Assembly: GCA_003486645.1 (NCBI GenBank) | Contig: DNGI01000400.1 | Coordinates: 742 to 19,242 of the forward strand | DNA from: Cyanobacteria bacterium UBA11370 | Lineage (GTDB): Bacteria > Cyanobacteriota > Cyanobacteriia > Cyanobacteriales > Coleofasciculaceae | DNA: 18,501 nucleotides | Direction of reading: 5' to 3' | Part shown: positions 1 through 7,058 of the stretch, one piece after another | Layout of the letters: each line of letters opens with the position of its first letter | Numbering within the stretch: position 1 is the stretch's first letter | Program-made: the position numbers and the translations under genes | The notes under the pieces: model-generated | What the model was told of the DNA's origin: nothing | What the model saw: only the letters and a program-made list of their open reading frames with translations | Database searches by the model: none

Positions 1-206
1 AATAAACCAGTAATTAAGGAATTTTGGCGATCGCATTCTGTATTCAGAAGCTGCATATAACGCTGACGTTGCGCTGGTTTAAGTTGGGGCGAATCTAACA
101 ACGTTAGAGCCGTTTTCATATTCGTTAATGGCGTTTTGAGTTCCTGAACCACGCGCTTTAAGAGTTCATCTTTATCTCGTAAGTCGTTATTGGGTGGGTT
201 ATCCAT
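1..206 (-). CDS. Histidine-kinase-like protein, N-terminal part (cut by window edge)
   Basis: Only the first 68 codons lie in the window. The start is ATG at 206, the only plausible one because a TAA lies in frame six codons upstream. After a short polar leader (MDNPPNND) the protein enters a helical segment containing VVQELKTPLTNMKTAL, which resembles the dimerisation/phosphoacceptor helix of sensor kinases (H-E-L-R-T-P-L). The position of the phosphorylated histidine is occupied by glutamine (about residue 22). A second helix follows (PAQRQRYMQLLNTECDRQNS). Cyanobacteria have proteins with this helix pair fused to other sensory domains, but the rest is outside the window. It may therefore be a non-phosphorylated scaffold relative rather than an active kinase. 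It lies downstream of murE on the same strand with 114 bp between them. Confidence 0.7.
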   Translation of the reverse strand, partial: MDNPPNNDLRDKDELLKRVVQELKTPLTNMKTALTLLDSPQLKPAQRQRYMQLLNTECDRQNSLITGL

Positions 207-210
207 CGTC

Positions 211-231
211 TGAATTATGAATTATGAATTG
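211..231. repeat. Heptanucleotide tandem repeat TGAATTA, three copies
   Basis: Three adjacent TGAATTA/TGAATTG units lie directly before the start of the histidine-kinase-like gene, and a similar reversed AT-rich motif lies near 303-319. Short tandem repeats of seven bases are typical of cyanobacterial intergenic DNA. Confidence 0.7.
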
Positions 232-260
232 TGAATCTCCAACACTTTATCTTATTCCTG

Positions 261-293
261 AGATCCCTAACTTCTTAGAGAAGTCGGGGATCT
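261..293. repeat. Palindromic intergenic repeat (AGATCCC...GGGATCT)
   Basis: The 33-bp element has outer arms AGATCCC and GGGATCT and inner arms ACTTCT and AGAAGT around a short loop (TAG), forming a near-perfect hairpin. From general knowledge, palindromes of this form are dispersed in many copies in filamentous cyanobacteria. It sits between the murE stop and the next gene on the same strand, so it may also act as a transcription terminator or RNA-stabilising element for murE. It has no strong T-tract. Confidence 0.75.
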
Positions 294-320
294 AGCTTTC
301 ACGAATAATTCATCATTCAT

Positions 321-1832
321 CTATTTAGATAAGCGTTGTGTTAGAGCCTCTCGTGCTTGCTCTCGATCATCAAAATGGATTTTTTCAGTTCCTAGAATTT
401 GATAATCTTCGTGACCTTTTCCCGCAATTAAAACCCCATCTCCAGGTTGAGCCTGCAAAATAGCTGTTTGAATTGCCGTGGCGCGATCGCAAATTACCAT
501 TGGTTCTACGGATGAGGGAATACCTTCTAAGATGTCTTGTAAGATGCGTTCTGGGTCTTCCGTGCGCGGGTTGTCAGAGGTTACGACTGCCACATCGGCA
601 AGTTCAGCAGCAATTTTTCCCATTTTAGGACGCTTGGTGCGATCGCGATCTCCCCCACATCCAAACACACAAATCATCTTACCTTGAATAAAGGGTCGTG
701 CGGCTTTCAGTAAGTTTTCTAAACTATCGGGAGTGTGAGCATAATCGACAATGACACTAATATCTTGTTCGGATTTAATTTGCACTCGTTCCATCCGTCC
801 TGGAACACCCGAAAATTTAGGTAAAGCGGCAACAATAGAATCTAAATCCAAACCCAGATGTAAAACAGTCCCGACGGCTGCTAATAAGTTGGACAAATTA
901 TATTGACCAACTAAAGGCGAATGAAATGCCACTTCACCTGCTGGAGTATGTAATTTTCCCTTAACCCCAGTTGGTTCATAAATTAATTCACTCGTCCATA
1001 AGTCTGCCGAGGTATTTTCGATACTGTAGCGCCAAACTTTTTCCGGGGTAAACTGCTCAATCAATCGCTGTCCGTAGGGATCATCTGCATTAATGATCGC
1101 CTTACCGTTAAGATAAGACGGACTAAATAGTAAGGCTTTTGCCGCAAAATAATCTTCCATATCTTTATGGAAATCCAGATGATCTTGGGTTAGATTAGTA
1201 AATACGGCAACATCAAATTCACAACCCATGACTCGACCTTGGGCAAGGGCGTGAGAACTGACTTCCATAACTCCAAATTCACATCCTGCTGATACGGCAG
1301 ACTTTAATTGTTGTTGCAATTCTACCGGAAAGGGCGTAGTATGAAGGGCAGGTTGTTCAAACCCTTGCCAACGGGCATAAAGTGTGCCAAATAAGGCTGT
1401 TGGTAATTGGGCATGAGTTAATAAAAATTCAATTAAATGGGTGGTGGTTGTTTTACCGTTTGTACCCGTAACACCCATTAATTTAAGTTGTTGGACTGGA
1501 TACTCATAAAAAGCGGTTGCTACTAATGCACAAGTTACAGTCATATTCTCTACTGAAATAACGCAGGGAATTTCTCCAGGTTCTCCCTTCATTGAGGGGG
1601 GGTGTTTTTCAAAGGCTTGGGGTGAAATTAAGGCAGCAATTGCACCGGAAGCGATCGCACTTTGCCAAAATTCTCCGCCATCAACTCGCGTTCCTGGCAT
1701 TCCAATGAATAAATCCCCTGGCTTACAGGCGTGGGAATTGGTAGACAGTCCCTTCACCTCAGCATCTAGGACTGGATGATCGGGTATTTGGGAAAGGTTG
1801 GGAATTTGAGTTAATAACTCGCGTAGCTTCAT
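321..1832 (-). CDS. murE: UDP-N-acetylmuramoyl-tripeptide synthetase, meso-DAP adding (MurE)
   Basis: Cytoplasmic ATP-dependent ligase that adds the third residue to UDP-MurNAc-L-Ala-D-Glu in peptidoglycan synthesis. Domains in order are an N-terminal UDP-binding region with STNSHACKPGDLFIG (about 30-45), a Mur ligase centre with the P-loop GVTGTNGKTT (about 120-129) and the lysine in YFAAKALLF (about 232) expected to be carbamylated, and a C-terminal domain with DNPR (about 420-423). DNPR is the signature for meso-diaminopimelate rather than lysine. The length (503 aa) is normal for the family. I chose ATG at 1832 because GAGGAG lies nine bases upstream. A TTG at 1841 is in frame but touches that same ribosome binding site, so it is unlikely. 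The gene follows pyk on the same strand after 187 bp, with no sign of tight coupling. Confidence 0.96.
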   Translation of the reverse strand: MKLRELLTQIPNLSQIPDHPVLDAEVKGLSTNSHACKPGDLFIGMPGTRVDGGEFWQSAIASGAIAALISPQAFEKHPPSMKGEPGEIPCVISVENMTVTCALVATAFYEYPVQQLKLMGVTGTNGKTTTTHLIEFLLTHAQLPTALFGTLYARWQGFEQPALHTTPFPVELQQQLKSAVSAGCEFGVMEVSSHALAQGRVMGCEFDVAVFTNLTQDHLDFHKDMEDYFAAKALLFSPSYLNGKAIINADDPYGQRLIEQFTPEKVWRYSIENTSADLWTSELIYEPTGVKGKLHTPAGEVAFHSPLVGQYNLSNLLAAVGTVLHLGLDLDSIVAALPKFSGVPGRMERVQIKSEQDISVIVDYAHTPDSLENLLKAARPFIQGKMICVFGCGGDRDRTKRPKMGKIAAELADVAVVTSDNPRTEDPERILQDILEGIPSSVEPMVICDRATAIQTAILQAQPGDGVLIAGKGHEDYQILGTEKIHFDDREQAREALTQRLSK

Positions 1833-1928
1833 CGGGTTCAACTCCTCACAAACAAAAGGATTAGGGGTTTAACGGCTTGTTTATTAACTGAAAAATACGC
1901 AATTTAGAGGCAAGGGTAGCTTATCGAT

Positions 1929-1947
1929 GTGAACGATTTAAGTTCAC
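1929..1947. other. Inverted repeat GTGAAC-N7-GTTCAC between pyk and murE
   Basis: Two perfect 6-bp arms separated by GATTTAA lie between the pyk stop and the murE start. There is no T-run, so it is a poor intrinsic terminator. The symmetric form would also suit a protein-binding site upstream of murE. The function is not known. Confidence 0.4.
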
Positions 1948-2019
1948 TTCACCTTGAATATTCTCTAAACTGGCTCAATGTTCTATTCCTGATCAAACAA
2001 GTACCCATACAACATACAA

Positions 2020-3801
2020 TTAAACCATCACCACCCCACTCGCGGGACTCGCTCCCATTGCGCCAGAATAAACCAACCCTCGCTGAGTATCCAGCGTTAC
2101 AATTACTCCATCCCGAATCATATGTGTGGCATTTTTAACCCCAACAATCACCGGAACTCCTAATCGCAACCCAATGATTGCAGCGTGACTGGTAAGACTT
2201 TCTTCCTCCGTAACAATTCCCGCCGCCTTACGAATTGCATCCACAAAATCAGCATTCGTTGACTGTGCAACCAGAATTTCTCCAGGATTAAAATTACTAA
2301 TATCGATCGCACTATGCGCCACACGCGCTAAACCACTGACTGAACCCTGACCAATCCCAATTCCCTGACCCAGTACCGCTGTCACCATTTCTACTTTAAT
2401 TAAATCGGTCGATCCAGGAACCCCTTGGAGTGTACCCGCTGTCATCACCACCAAATCCCCCTCCTTAAGTAAATGCTTTTCCTGCGCCACATTAATCGCC
2501 GCCTGGAAGGTTTGACCTGTGGAGGGTAAATCCAATACCAACAAGGGTTTAACACCCCATACGAGTTGTAATTGTCGCGCTACATCCACATGGGGAGTCA
2601 CAGCGAGGATAGGCGTAGAAGGTCGGAATTTAGAAACATTGCGTGCTGTCGCCCCAGTTTTCGTTAAAGTCATAATTGCGGCTGATTGTAATTGTTCAGC
2701 AATTTGACCAACAGCTTGAGAAATGGCATTGGGAATTGAACGTCTAGTATCTTCTGTATTGCGGGTAATTTCTTCCTGTTCAATCCGTACCGCAATCCTC
2801 GCCATCGTCGCCACGGCTTCAACCGGATATTTACCAACAGCGGTTTCATTGGATAGCATAACGGCATCCGTACCATCCAGAATTGCATTCGCAACATCAG
2901 AAATTTCAGCACGGGTTGGTCGAGGGGAATTCACCATGCTATCTAACATTTGAGTGGCTGTAATTACGGGAATTCCTAACTGATTTGCTGTCGCAATTAA
3001 GCGTTTTTGTAAGATTGGCACATCTTCTGCTGGAAGTTCAACGCCTAAGTCACCTCTTGCTACCATTACCCCATCGGCAAGCGAGAGAATTGCCTCCATT
3101 TGTTCAATCGCTTCGTGTTTTTCAATCTTAACAATAACTGGAATGTCCTTCCCCGCACTAGTAATTAATTCTTTAATTTCTAAAACATCTTGGGGGTTAC
3201 GAACAAAACTAAGAGCAACCCAATCAACCCCTTGATCCAACCCAAACATTAAATCTCGACGGTCTTTATCCGTTAGTGCCCGAATCGATAGATAAACACC
3301 CGGAAAGTTAACTCCTTTATTATTAGATAAAGGGCCACCCACTACAACCCGACAGTGTAAGGCGCGTTTCTCTTTATCTACCGCTTCGACTTGCATCTCG
3401 ACTCTACCATCATCGAGGAGAATGCTAGCGCCTGCTGGAACTTCATCGGCTAAAGGTTCGTAGGTGACAGAACTGATTTCTTGAGTACCAACAACCTGTT
3501 CGCTGGTGAGAGTGAAGCGATCGCCTCCTGCTAATGTAATCGAACCATTCTCAAATCGTCCCAAACGAATTTTTGGCCCTTGCAAGTCTTGCAAAATACC
3601 AACGGGTTGATCGAGTTCAAACGCCGTCTGACGAATTAGGCGAATACTGCGATGGTGATCCTCATGGGTTCCGTGAGAAAAATTAAGTCGCAACGTTGTC
3701 GCACCCGCTTTGATCAGTTCCCTGAGAACCTCTGGATGACTGGTTGCAGGGCCAATTGTGGCTACAATCTTTGTCCGACGGCGGGAATGGTTCAGTTGCA
3801 T
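2020..3801 (-). CDS. pyk: Pyruvate kinase with C-terminal PEP-utilising (phosphohistidine) domain
   Basis: Glycolytic enzyme converting phosphoenolpyruvate and ADP to pyruvate and ATP in the cytoplasm. The N-terminus RRRTKIVATIGPATS and LRLNFSHG, the family signature VIVKIEKHEAIEQM, and MVARGDLGVELP with ITATQMLDSM mark the barrel and active site. A regulatory C-domain is followed by an extra mobile domain with LTSHAAIIGLRLGVPVIVG, whose histidine (about 539) matches the PEP-utilising enzyme phosphohistidine motif. This extra domain gives 593 aa instead of about 470 and is usual in cyanobacterial and Bacillus-type enzymes. The ATG at 3801 gives the family N-terminus MQLNHSRRRTK. A GTG 90 bases upstream would add an unconserved leader. 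No clear Shine-Dalgarno sequence precedes 3801. Confidence 0.95.
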   Translation of the reverse strand: MQLNHSRRRTKIVATIGPATSHPEVLRELIKAGATTLRLNFSHGTHEDHHRSIRLIRQTAFELDQPVGILQDLQGPKIRLGRFENGSITLAGGDRFTLTSEQVVGTQEISSVTYEPLADEVPAGASILLDDGRVEMQVEAVDKEKRALHCRVVVGGPLSNNKGVNFPGVYLSIRALTDKDRRDLMFGLDQGVDWVALSFVRNPQDVLEIKELITSAGKDIPVIVKIEKHEAIEQMEAILSLADGVMVARGDLGVELPAEDVPILQKRLIATANQLGIPVITATQMLDSMVNSPRPTRAEISDVANAILDGTDAVMLSNETAVGKYPVEAVATMARIAVRIEQEEITRNTEDTRRSIPNAISQAVGQIAEQLQSAAIMTLTKTGATARNVSKFRPSTPILAVTPHVDVARQLQLVWGVKPLLVLDLPSTGQTFQAAINVAQEKHLLKEGDLVVMTAGTLQGVPGSTDLIKVEMVTAVLGQGIGIGQGSVSGLARVAHSAIDISNFNPGEILVAQSTNADFVDAIRKAAGIVTEEESLTSHAAIIGLRLGVPVIVGVKNATHMIRDGVIVTLDTQRGLVYSGAMGASPASGVVMV

Positions 3802-4041
3802 AAACGAAGATGGGATGGGTGAACTTGACAGACAAGGGCGCTGGTACGGCACGATAGAACTCAATCGTATCGGCATAACACCGATTAACACGTTCCATCC
3901 CTCCCTCGGTCTTCCCTCAAAGTAGGGACGATCAGGGTAGAGAAAGACATTTAGTATCGTCTCACAGATTTTTGCTTCGAGGGTATCTGGTGCGTAAGAA
4001 TGTAGTCAATACCCCCGACTCCAAATTGATGCCATGAACCA

Positions 4042-4374
4042 ATGGTCTTCTTACCGCAGGATGCAATAATCGCAGAAACAAAGCTAACTCAGTATCTCCT
4101 TGTACCGTTGCCAAAAGATGATAAATCCAATTTTCTGGCTCAAGCGGGGTACGGATTGGACAACTGGCAACAACTTGAACAGGATTTACGCACTCAAATC
4201 TTAACGCAACCTGCTGAACTAATTGAAACAACTCGGTACGGTGAGAAGTATGCCATCCGTGCGTGTTTACGAGGGATCAATAGAGTTGAACTTAATGTCA
4301 TAACCATTTGGATGATTGCCAATGGTACAACTAAATTTGTTACGTTAGTCCCGGATAAAGGAGCCAATTTATGA
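4042..4374 (+). CDS. DUF6883-like small protein
   Basis: This 110-aa protein has no signal peptide or membrane segment. The pattern DAIIAETKLTQYLLVPLP..DKSNFLAQAGYG..NW, then YGEKYAIRACLRG and a final VITIWMIANGTTKFVTLVPDKG, fits my memory of the DUF6883 family, whose biochemical role is unknown. The ATG at 4042 keeps the conserved N-terminus, and an ATG at 4034 is out of frame and closes at once. No good ribosome binding site is visible. The stop codon overlaps the start of the next gene by four bases (ATGA), so the two are almost surely translated together. Such DUF6883/DUF4926 pairs recur in bacterial accessory regions and look like toxin-antitoxin modules. That role is inference. Confidence 0.7.
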   Translation: MVFLPQDAIIAETKLTQYLLVPLPKDDKSNFLAQAGYGLDNWQQLEQDLRTQILTQPAELIETTRYGEKYAIRACLRGINRVELNVITIWMIANGTTKFVTLVPDKGANL

Positions 4375-4697
4375 AGGTAAAGCACGCCCTATTTTCTCAA
4401 GTTGCCCTGGCTCAGGACTTACAAAAGTACAACCTGAAACGGGGATCTATTGGAACCATTGTAGAACATTATCCCATGCCTGAAGAAGATGAGGATGGGT
4501 ACAGTTTGGAAGGGTTTGATGTGCCCCAGGTAACAATTGAAGTTGCCGCGTCGCAAATTATCTCTATTACCCAGTGGGAACAAGAAGAAATAATTTTAGC
4601 CAAGTTACGTCAGTTATCTGAAATCCGGTTGCTTCAATTGGAAGATTATCTAGATTTTCTATTACAAAAAGAGAAGGCTGTACAGAAAAATGGTTGA
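4371..4697 (+). CDS. DUF4926 protein with a DUF2281-like C-terminal tail
   Basis: This 108-aa protein starts at ATG 4371 inside the stop of the preceding gene, with GGAG eight bases upstream. Residues 1-65 (LFSQVALAQDLQKYNLKRGSIGTIVEHY...VTIEVAASQIISI) match the DUF4926 pattern of a small SH3-like beta barrel: VAL, L.RG..GTIVE, then a C-terminal I.I strand. Residues about 75-103 (ILAKLRQLSEIRLLQLEDYLDFLLQK) look like the short helical DUF2281/VapB-antitoxin type segment, which ordinary DUF4926 proteins lack. The protein is acidic (EEDEDG) in the loop. Together with the upstream DUF6883 gene it forms a two-gene unit. The tail would suit a partner-binding or antitoxin role, but nothing here proves that. 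Confidence 0.7.
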   Translation: MKVKHALFSQVALAQDLQKYNLKRGSIGTIVEHYPMPEEDEDGYSLEGFDVPQVTIEVAASQIISITQWEQEEIILAKLRQLSEIRLLQLEDYLDFLLQKEKAVQKNG

Positions 4698-4737
4698 GGA
4701 TACCAACGTTGTAATGGAGAGCAACTCCTCCCTATAA

Positions 4738-5253
4738 TCATGAGCTTTTAGCTGCCATATTCATTTTTTCCTTTCGCCATTTCTCTACACTTCGTTTACC
4801 CGCTTCTATTTCCTCAAAATCTACCCGCATCACAGCCGTCTCAAATTCTACACCCAACACGGCACTAACTTCGAGGATTTCTACAAAACTGGCACATTGA
4901 TAATCGCTATCCTCGTACTGCTCAACTCGTTGCTGATCAATTCCTAATAAATCTGCTAGTTCTTTTTGGCTCATTTTAGCAGCTATTCTGGCTTTAATTA
5001 ACACATCTGGTAACTTATTTAAACTCTCAACTTTAATTTGAATGGGCTGGCTATTATCACAATTAATCAGTCTTTCATATTCAGCAATTTCTTCCTTTAA
5101 AATGTCCACCTGACTTTGATAAGAGTTTCTATGAAGCTGCCACCGTAATGGTTCGGCTTTCAAGTTCTCATTCCGATCTAATTCAGCGACAGACTGTTCA
5201 AATCGACGCAACCAATCTAGAGAATGCTGATATTGCTTTTGATTTTTTATCAT
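4738..5253 (-). CDS. XRE-family helix-turn-helix regulator, probable antitoxin partner
   Basis: The 171-aa protein begins with a charged, probably helical region (MIKNQKQYQHSLDWLRRFEQSV, continuing to about residue 65). A Cro/C1-type helix-turn-helix follows at about 83-130 (LIKARIAAKMSQKELADLLGID..RVEQYEDSDYQCASFVEILEVSAVLGV). I chose ATG at 5253 because it overlaps the upstream stop as TGATG, a classic translational coupling arrangement, and gives the common family start MIKN. An ATG four codons earlier (5265) is possible. It is co-transcribed behind a nucleotidyltransferase-like gene and probably represses the pair. The two together resemble a toxin-antitoxin or regulatory module. Confidence 0.8.
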   Translation of the reverse strand: MIKNQKQYQHSLDWLRRFEQSVAELDRNENLKAEPLRWQLHRNSYQSQVDILKEEIAEYERLINCDNSQPIQIKVESLNKLPDVLIKARIAAKMSQKELADLLGIDQQRVEQYEDSDYQCASFVEILEVSAVLGVEFETAVMRVDFEEIEAGKRSVEKWRKEKMNMAAKSS

Positions 5254-5705
5254 CAGGGTATCCATCCTTGTAAATCTATAGCCACAATCCCTTTGCTCGT
5301 ATTCGTTCTGGTATCAAATTGAAAAAAATCTATGTAGACTGTCCCCACATCATTAGCTGGGTAATTGGCTGGGAAAATTTCACCTTTATACTTGCTTTTT
5401 TGTTCGGCACGTCCCAGGGCAAAATTATATAAAGTAGGAGCAAGGAATTTAAGGTAATCTATATCAACTCCATTGTCTTCCCAACACGCATCGAAATCAC
5501 CAGGATCGGGTTTAGTCGTAACAAAACTACCATCAATATAAATAGTCCTACAACCTACGGCTTTTAATTGAGTGATTGCCACTTCTAAACCATCTATCAT
5601 CCGCCGTCTCCTCAAAGTATTACCAAATCTCTCCTTAAACTCTTCCCATTGGCAAAAATGAACTCCCGGTGGTAGATTTCCGTTCTGATCGAATTCTGGA
5701 ATCAC
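5253..5705 (-). CDS. Nucleotidyltransferase-like protein (DUF6932 type), putative toxin of XRE pair
   Basis: The protein has 150 aa if it starts at GTG 5705 (MIPEFDQNGNLPPGVHFCQW). A TTG at 5726 would add seven residues. The core YIDGSFVTTKPDPGDFDACW (about 57-75) contains the GS of a polymerase-beta-like nucleotidyltransferase fold, with acidic residues D70 and D72 spaced as a DxD metal site. A further aspartate in VYIDFFQ (about 126) could be the third. RRRR near residue 32 may aid nucleic acid binding. Family members are often next to an XRE gene, as here, where the downstream reading frame starts inside this stop codon. The activity is inferred: it could modify tRNA, protein or nucleotides, or be a minimal-nucleotidyltransferase-type TA component. 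Confidence 0.7.
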   Translation of the reverse strand: MIPEFDQNGNLPPGVHFCQWEEFKERFGNTLRRRRMIDGLEVAITQLKAVGCRTIYIDGSFVTTKPDPGDFDACWEDNGVDIDYLKFLAPTLYNFALGRAEQKSKYKGEIFPANYPANDVGTVYIDFFQFDTRTNTSKGIVAIDLQGWIP

Positions 5706-5898
5706 GTCCTCACATCCACGCCACAAATTGATTGTCTGGCTCTTAAGTGTACCCTAATCATCCTTAGAACTCAGATTAAGTCTAACCTCCAGAACCTCCT
5801 CAGCTAGAGCATTCCTCTATGTTTCAATTAAACAATTATATTTATGCAGGACTCTGATTCTTCTGACATACCTGCAACCAAGACAAGCATTACAGATT

Positions 5899-6333
5899 CG
5901 ACGAGCAAATGAATTAACGCCTACTGGGTTAAGTAAAGCGGCGCGACTTGGGGGTGCTGTTGCACGATGGGAAAAGTTTCGGTTTAACCCGCCTCCCTCA
6001 CGTCAGCAGTTGGAAGCGTTGGCTATTGTGGTGGGAGTTGAAGCCGATAGGTTAGAGCAAATGTTACCACCTGCTGGGGTGGGGATGAAGATGGAGCCAA
6101 TTCGGTTGTGTGCAGCTTGTTATGCTGAGTCGCCTTGTCACAAAATTGAATGGCAGTTGAAGGTAACGCAGGGGTGTAAGCAGCATCAGTTAAGGTTATT
6201 GTCAGAGTGTCCTAATTGTGGAGCGAGGTTTAAGGTTCCGGCTTTATGGGTAGATGGTTGGTGTCAGAGGTGTTTTATGGCGTTTGCGGAAATGATAGAG
6301 TATGAAAAGCCTATAGAAATACTAAAAGAATAA
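5899..6333 (+). pseudogene. tniQ: TniQ-family zinc protein, N-terminally truncated
   Basis: The open frame reads RRANELTPTGLSKAARLGG, AVARWEKFRFNPPPSRQQ, LEALAIVVGVEADRLEQML, PPAGVGMKMEPIRLCAACYA, then a zinc-ribbon region with CAAC, CKQH, CPNC and CQRC ligands. From memory this is very close to the short (about 167 aa) TniQ of cyanobacterial type V-K CRISPR-associated transposons, where it bridges the guide complex and the TnsC filament. The usual first 25-30 residues (PYEGESLSHFLGRF-like) are missing. The frame stays open upstream to 5761 but has no ATG, GTG or TTG before TTG 6010, which would discard the first 37 conserved codons. A remnant of HYxxRF may be readable in another frame just before 5899, suggesting a small deletion. 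It is probably inactive. Confidence 0.75.
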
Positions 6334-6359
6334 ATATTTAGTAATTGTGAGTTTTGGAT

Positions 6360-7058
6360 TTATACTGAAGATGTATTAGTAGGAACTGAAGTAATTATTT
6401 TTAATAGTAAATGGTGACAACGAAATTCAGCAGGATATGATTTTCCTAATGGGACTGCCCGTTGGTGATCTGAGATTTTGTGATCCCGACTTGGAAAATC
6501 TGGATGATCGCTTAATGTGCATGGTACTTTAGTTGCAATATTCGTAAAAGCTTTGTTTGAATCACCTGAAAAAAGATAACCTAGCATTCCTCCTTGACTA
6601 GAAAATGGCGCATATCGGCAAGTTACAAAGTTTTCATTTATTTCTTTTATATATTCACCTACCGCCCCATCTGTTTTCAAAACCTTAGCTTCTAAAGGCC
6701 AGATAATTCTCTCATTAGATATTAGATAAAATGCAATATCATATTGTGGTGGTTGTGCTTGTGCTGATTGACTACTCTCTATTTCGTAGACTTCATGTTG
6801 AACATCAAATGGCTCATCTCCCGTCATATTTCTGCGAATTCTCCGCTCAAGAGATTGAGTGATGCTCCTTTCTATTTGCTCCTCTGCTTGATCACAATTA
6901 ATTTGTGATAGAATCTCGGCAACCAACAAATCATATCCTTCCCAAACAAGTTTTACGAGAATTTTTATTGCATCATTGTTCCAAAGTTTTGCTACTTCAA
7001 CAAAATCTGGTGTATCTTTCCAGCGCAATTCTGGAATTGTTTTACCTCTTCTAACCAC
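6360..7058 (-). CDS. PD-(D/E)XK-like nuclease of a restriction-modification system
   Basis: The 232-aa protein starts at GTG 7058, supported by GAGGAG seven bases upstream inside the end of the methyltransferase gene. The two genes overlap by eight bases. The first half is helical (KLWNNDAIKILVKLVWEGYDLLVAEIL). The centre has PPQYDIAFYLISNERIIWPLEAKVL, in which D107 followed by E123-A-K125 gives the D-x(n)-ExK layout of PD-(D/E)XK endonucleases. GGMLGYLFSGD follows at about 156-166. I infer that it is the cutting subunit paired with the methyltransferase. The recognition sequence cannot be read from this. The C-terminal 30 residues look irregular and may be slightly altered, but no frameshift is proven. 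Confidence 0.68.
   Translation of the reverse strand: MVRRGKTIPELRWKDTPDFVEVAKLWNNDAIKILVKLVWEGYDLLVAEILSQINCDQAEEQIERSITQSLERRIRRNMTGDEPFDVQHEVYEIESSQSAQAQPPQYDIAFYLISNERIIWPLEAKVLKTDGAVGEYIKEINENFVTCRYAPFSSQGGMLGYLFSGDSNKAFTNIATKVPCTLSDHPDFPSRDHKISDHQRAVPLGKSYPAEFRCHHLLLKIITSVPTNTSSV

Noticed and set aside
2519..2953. Open frames opposite pyk
   Set aside because: They are antisense shadows of a well-conserved gene with no independent signal.
3962..4231. 89-aa minus-strand frame overlapping the DUF6883 gene
   Set aside because: The plus-strand frame has family-like sequence and ATGA coupling to the next gene. This one has neither.
4679..4684. TGTACA as another transposon tip
   Set aside because: It lies inside the DUF4926 coding sequence and no end-type repeats follow in either direction.
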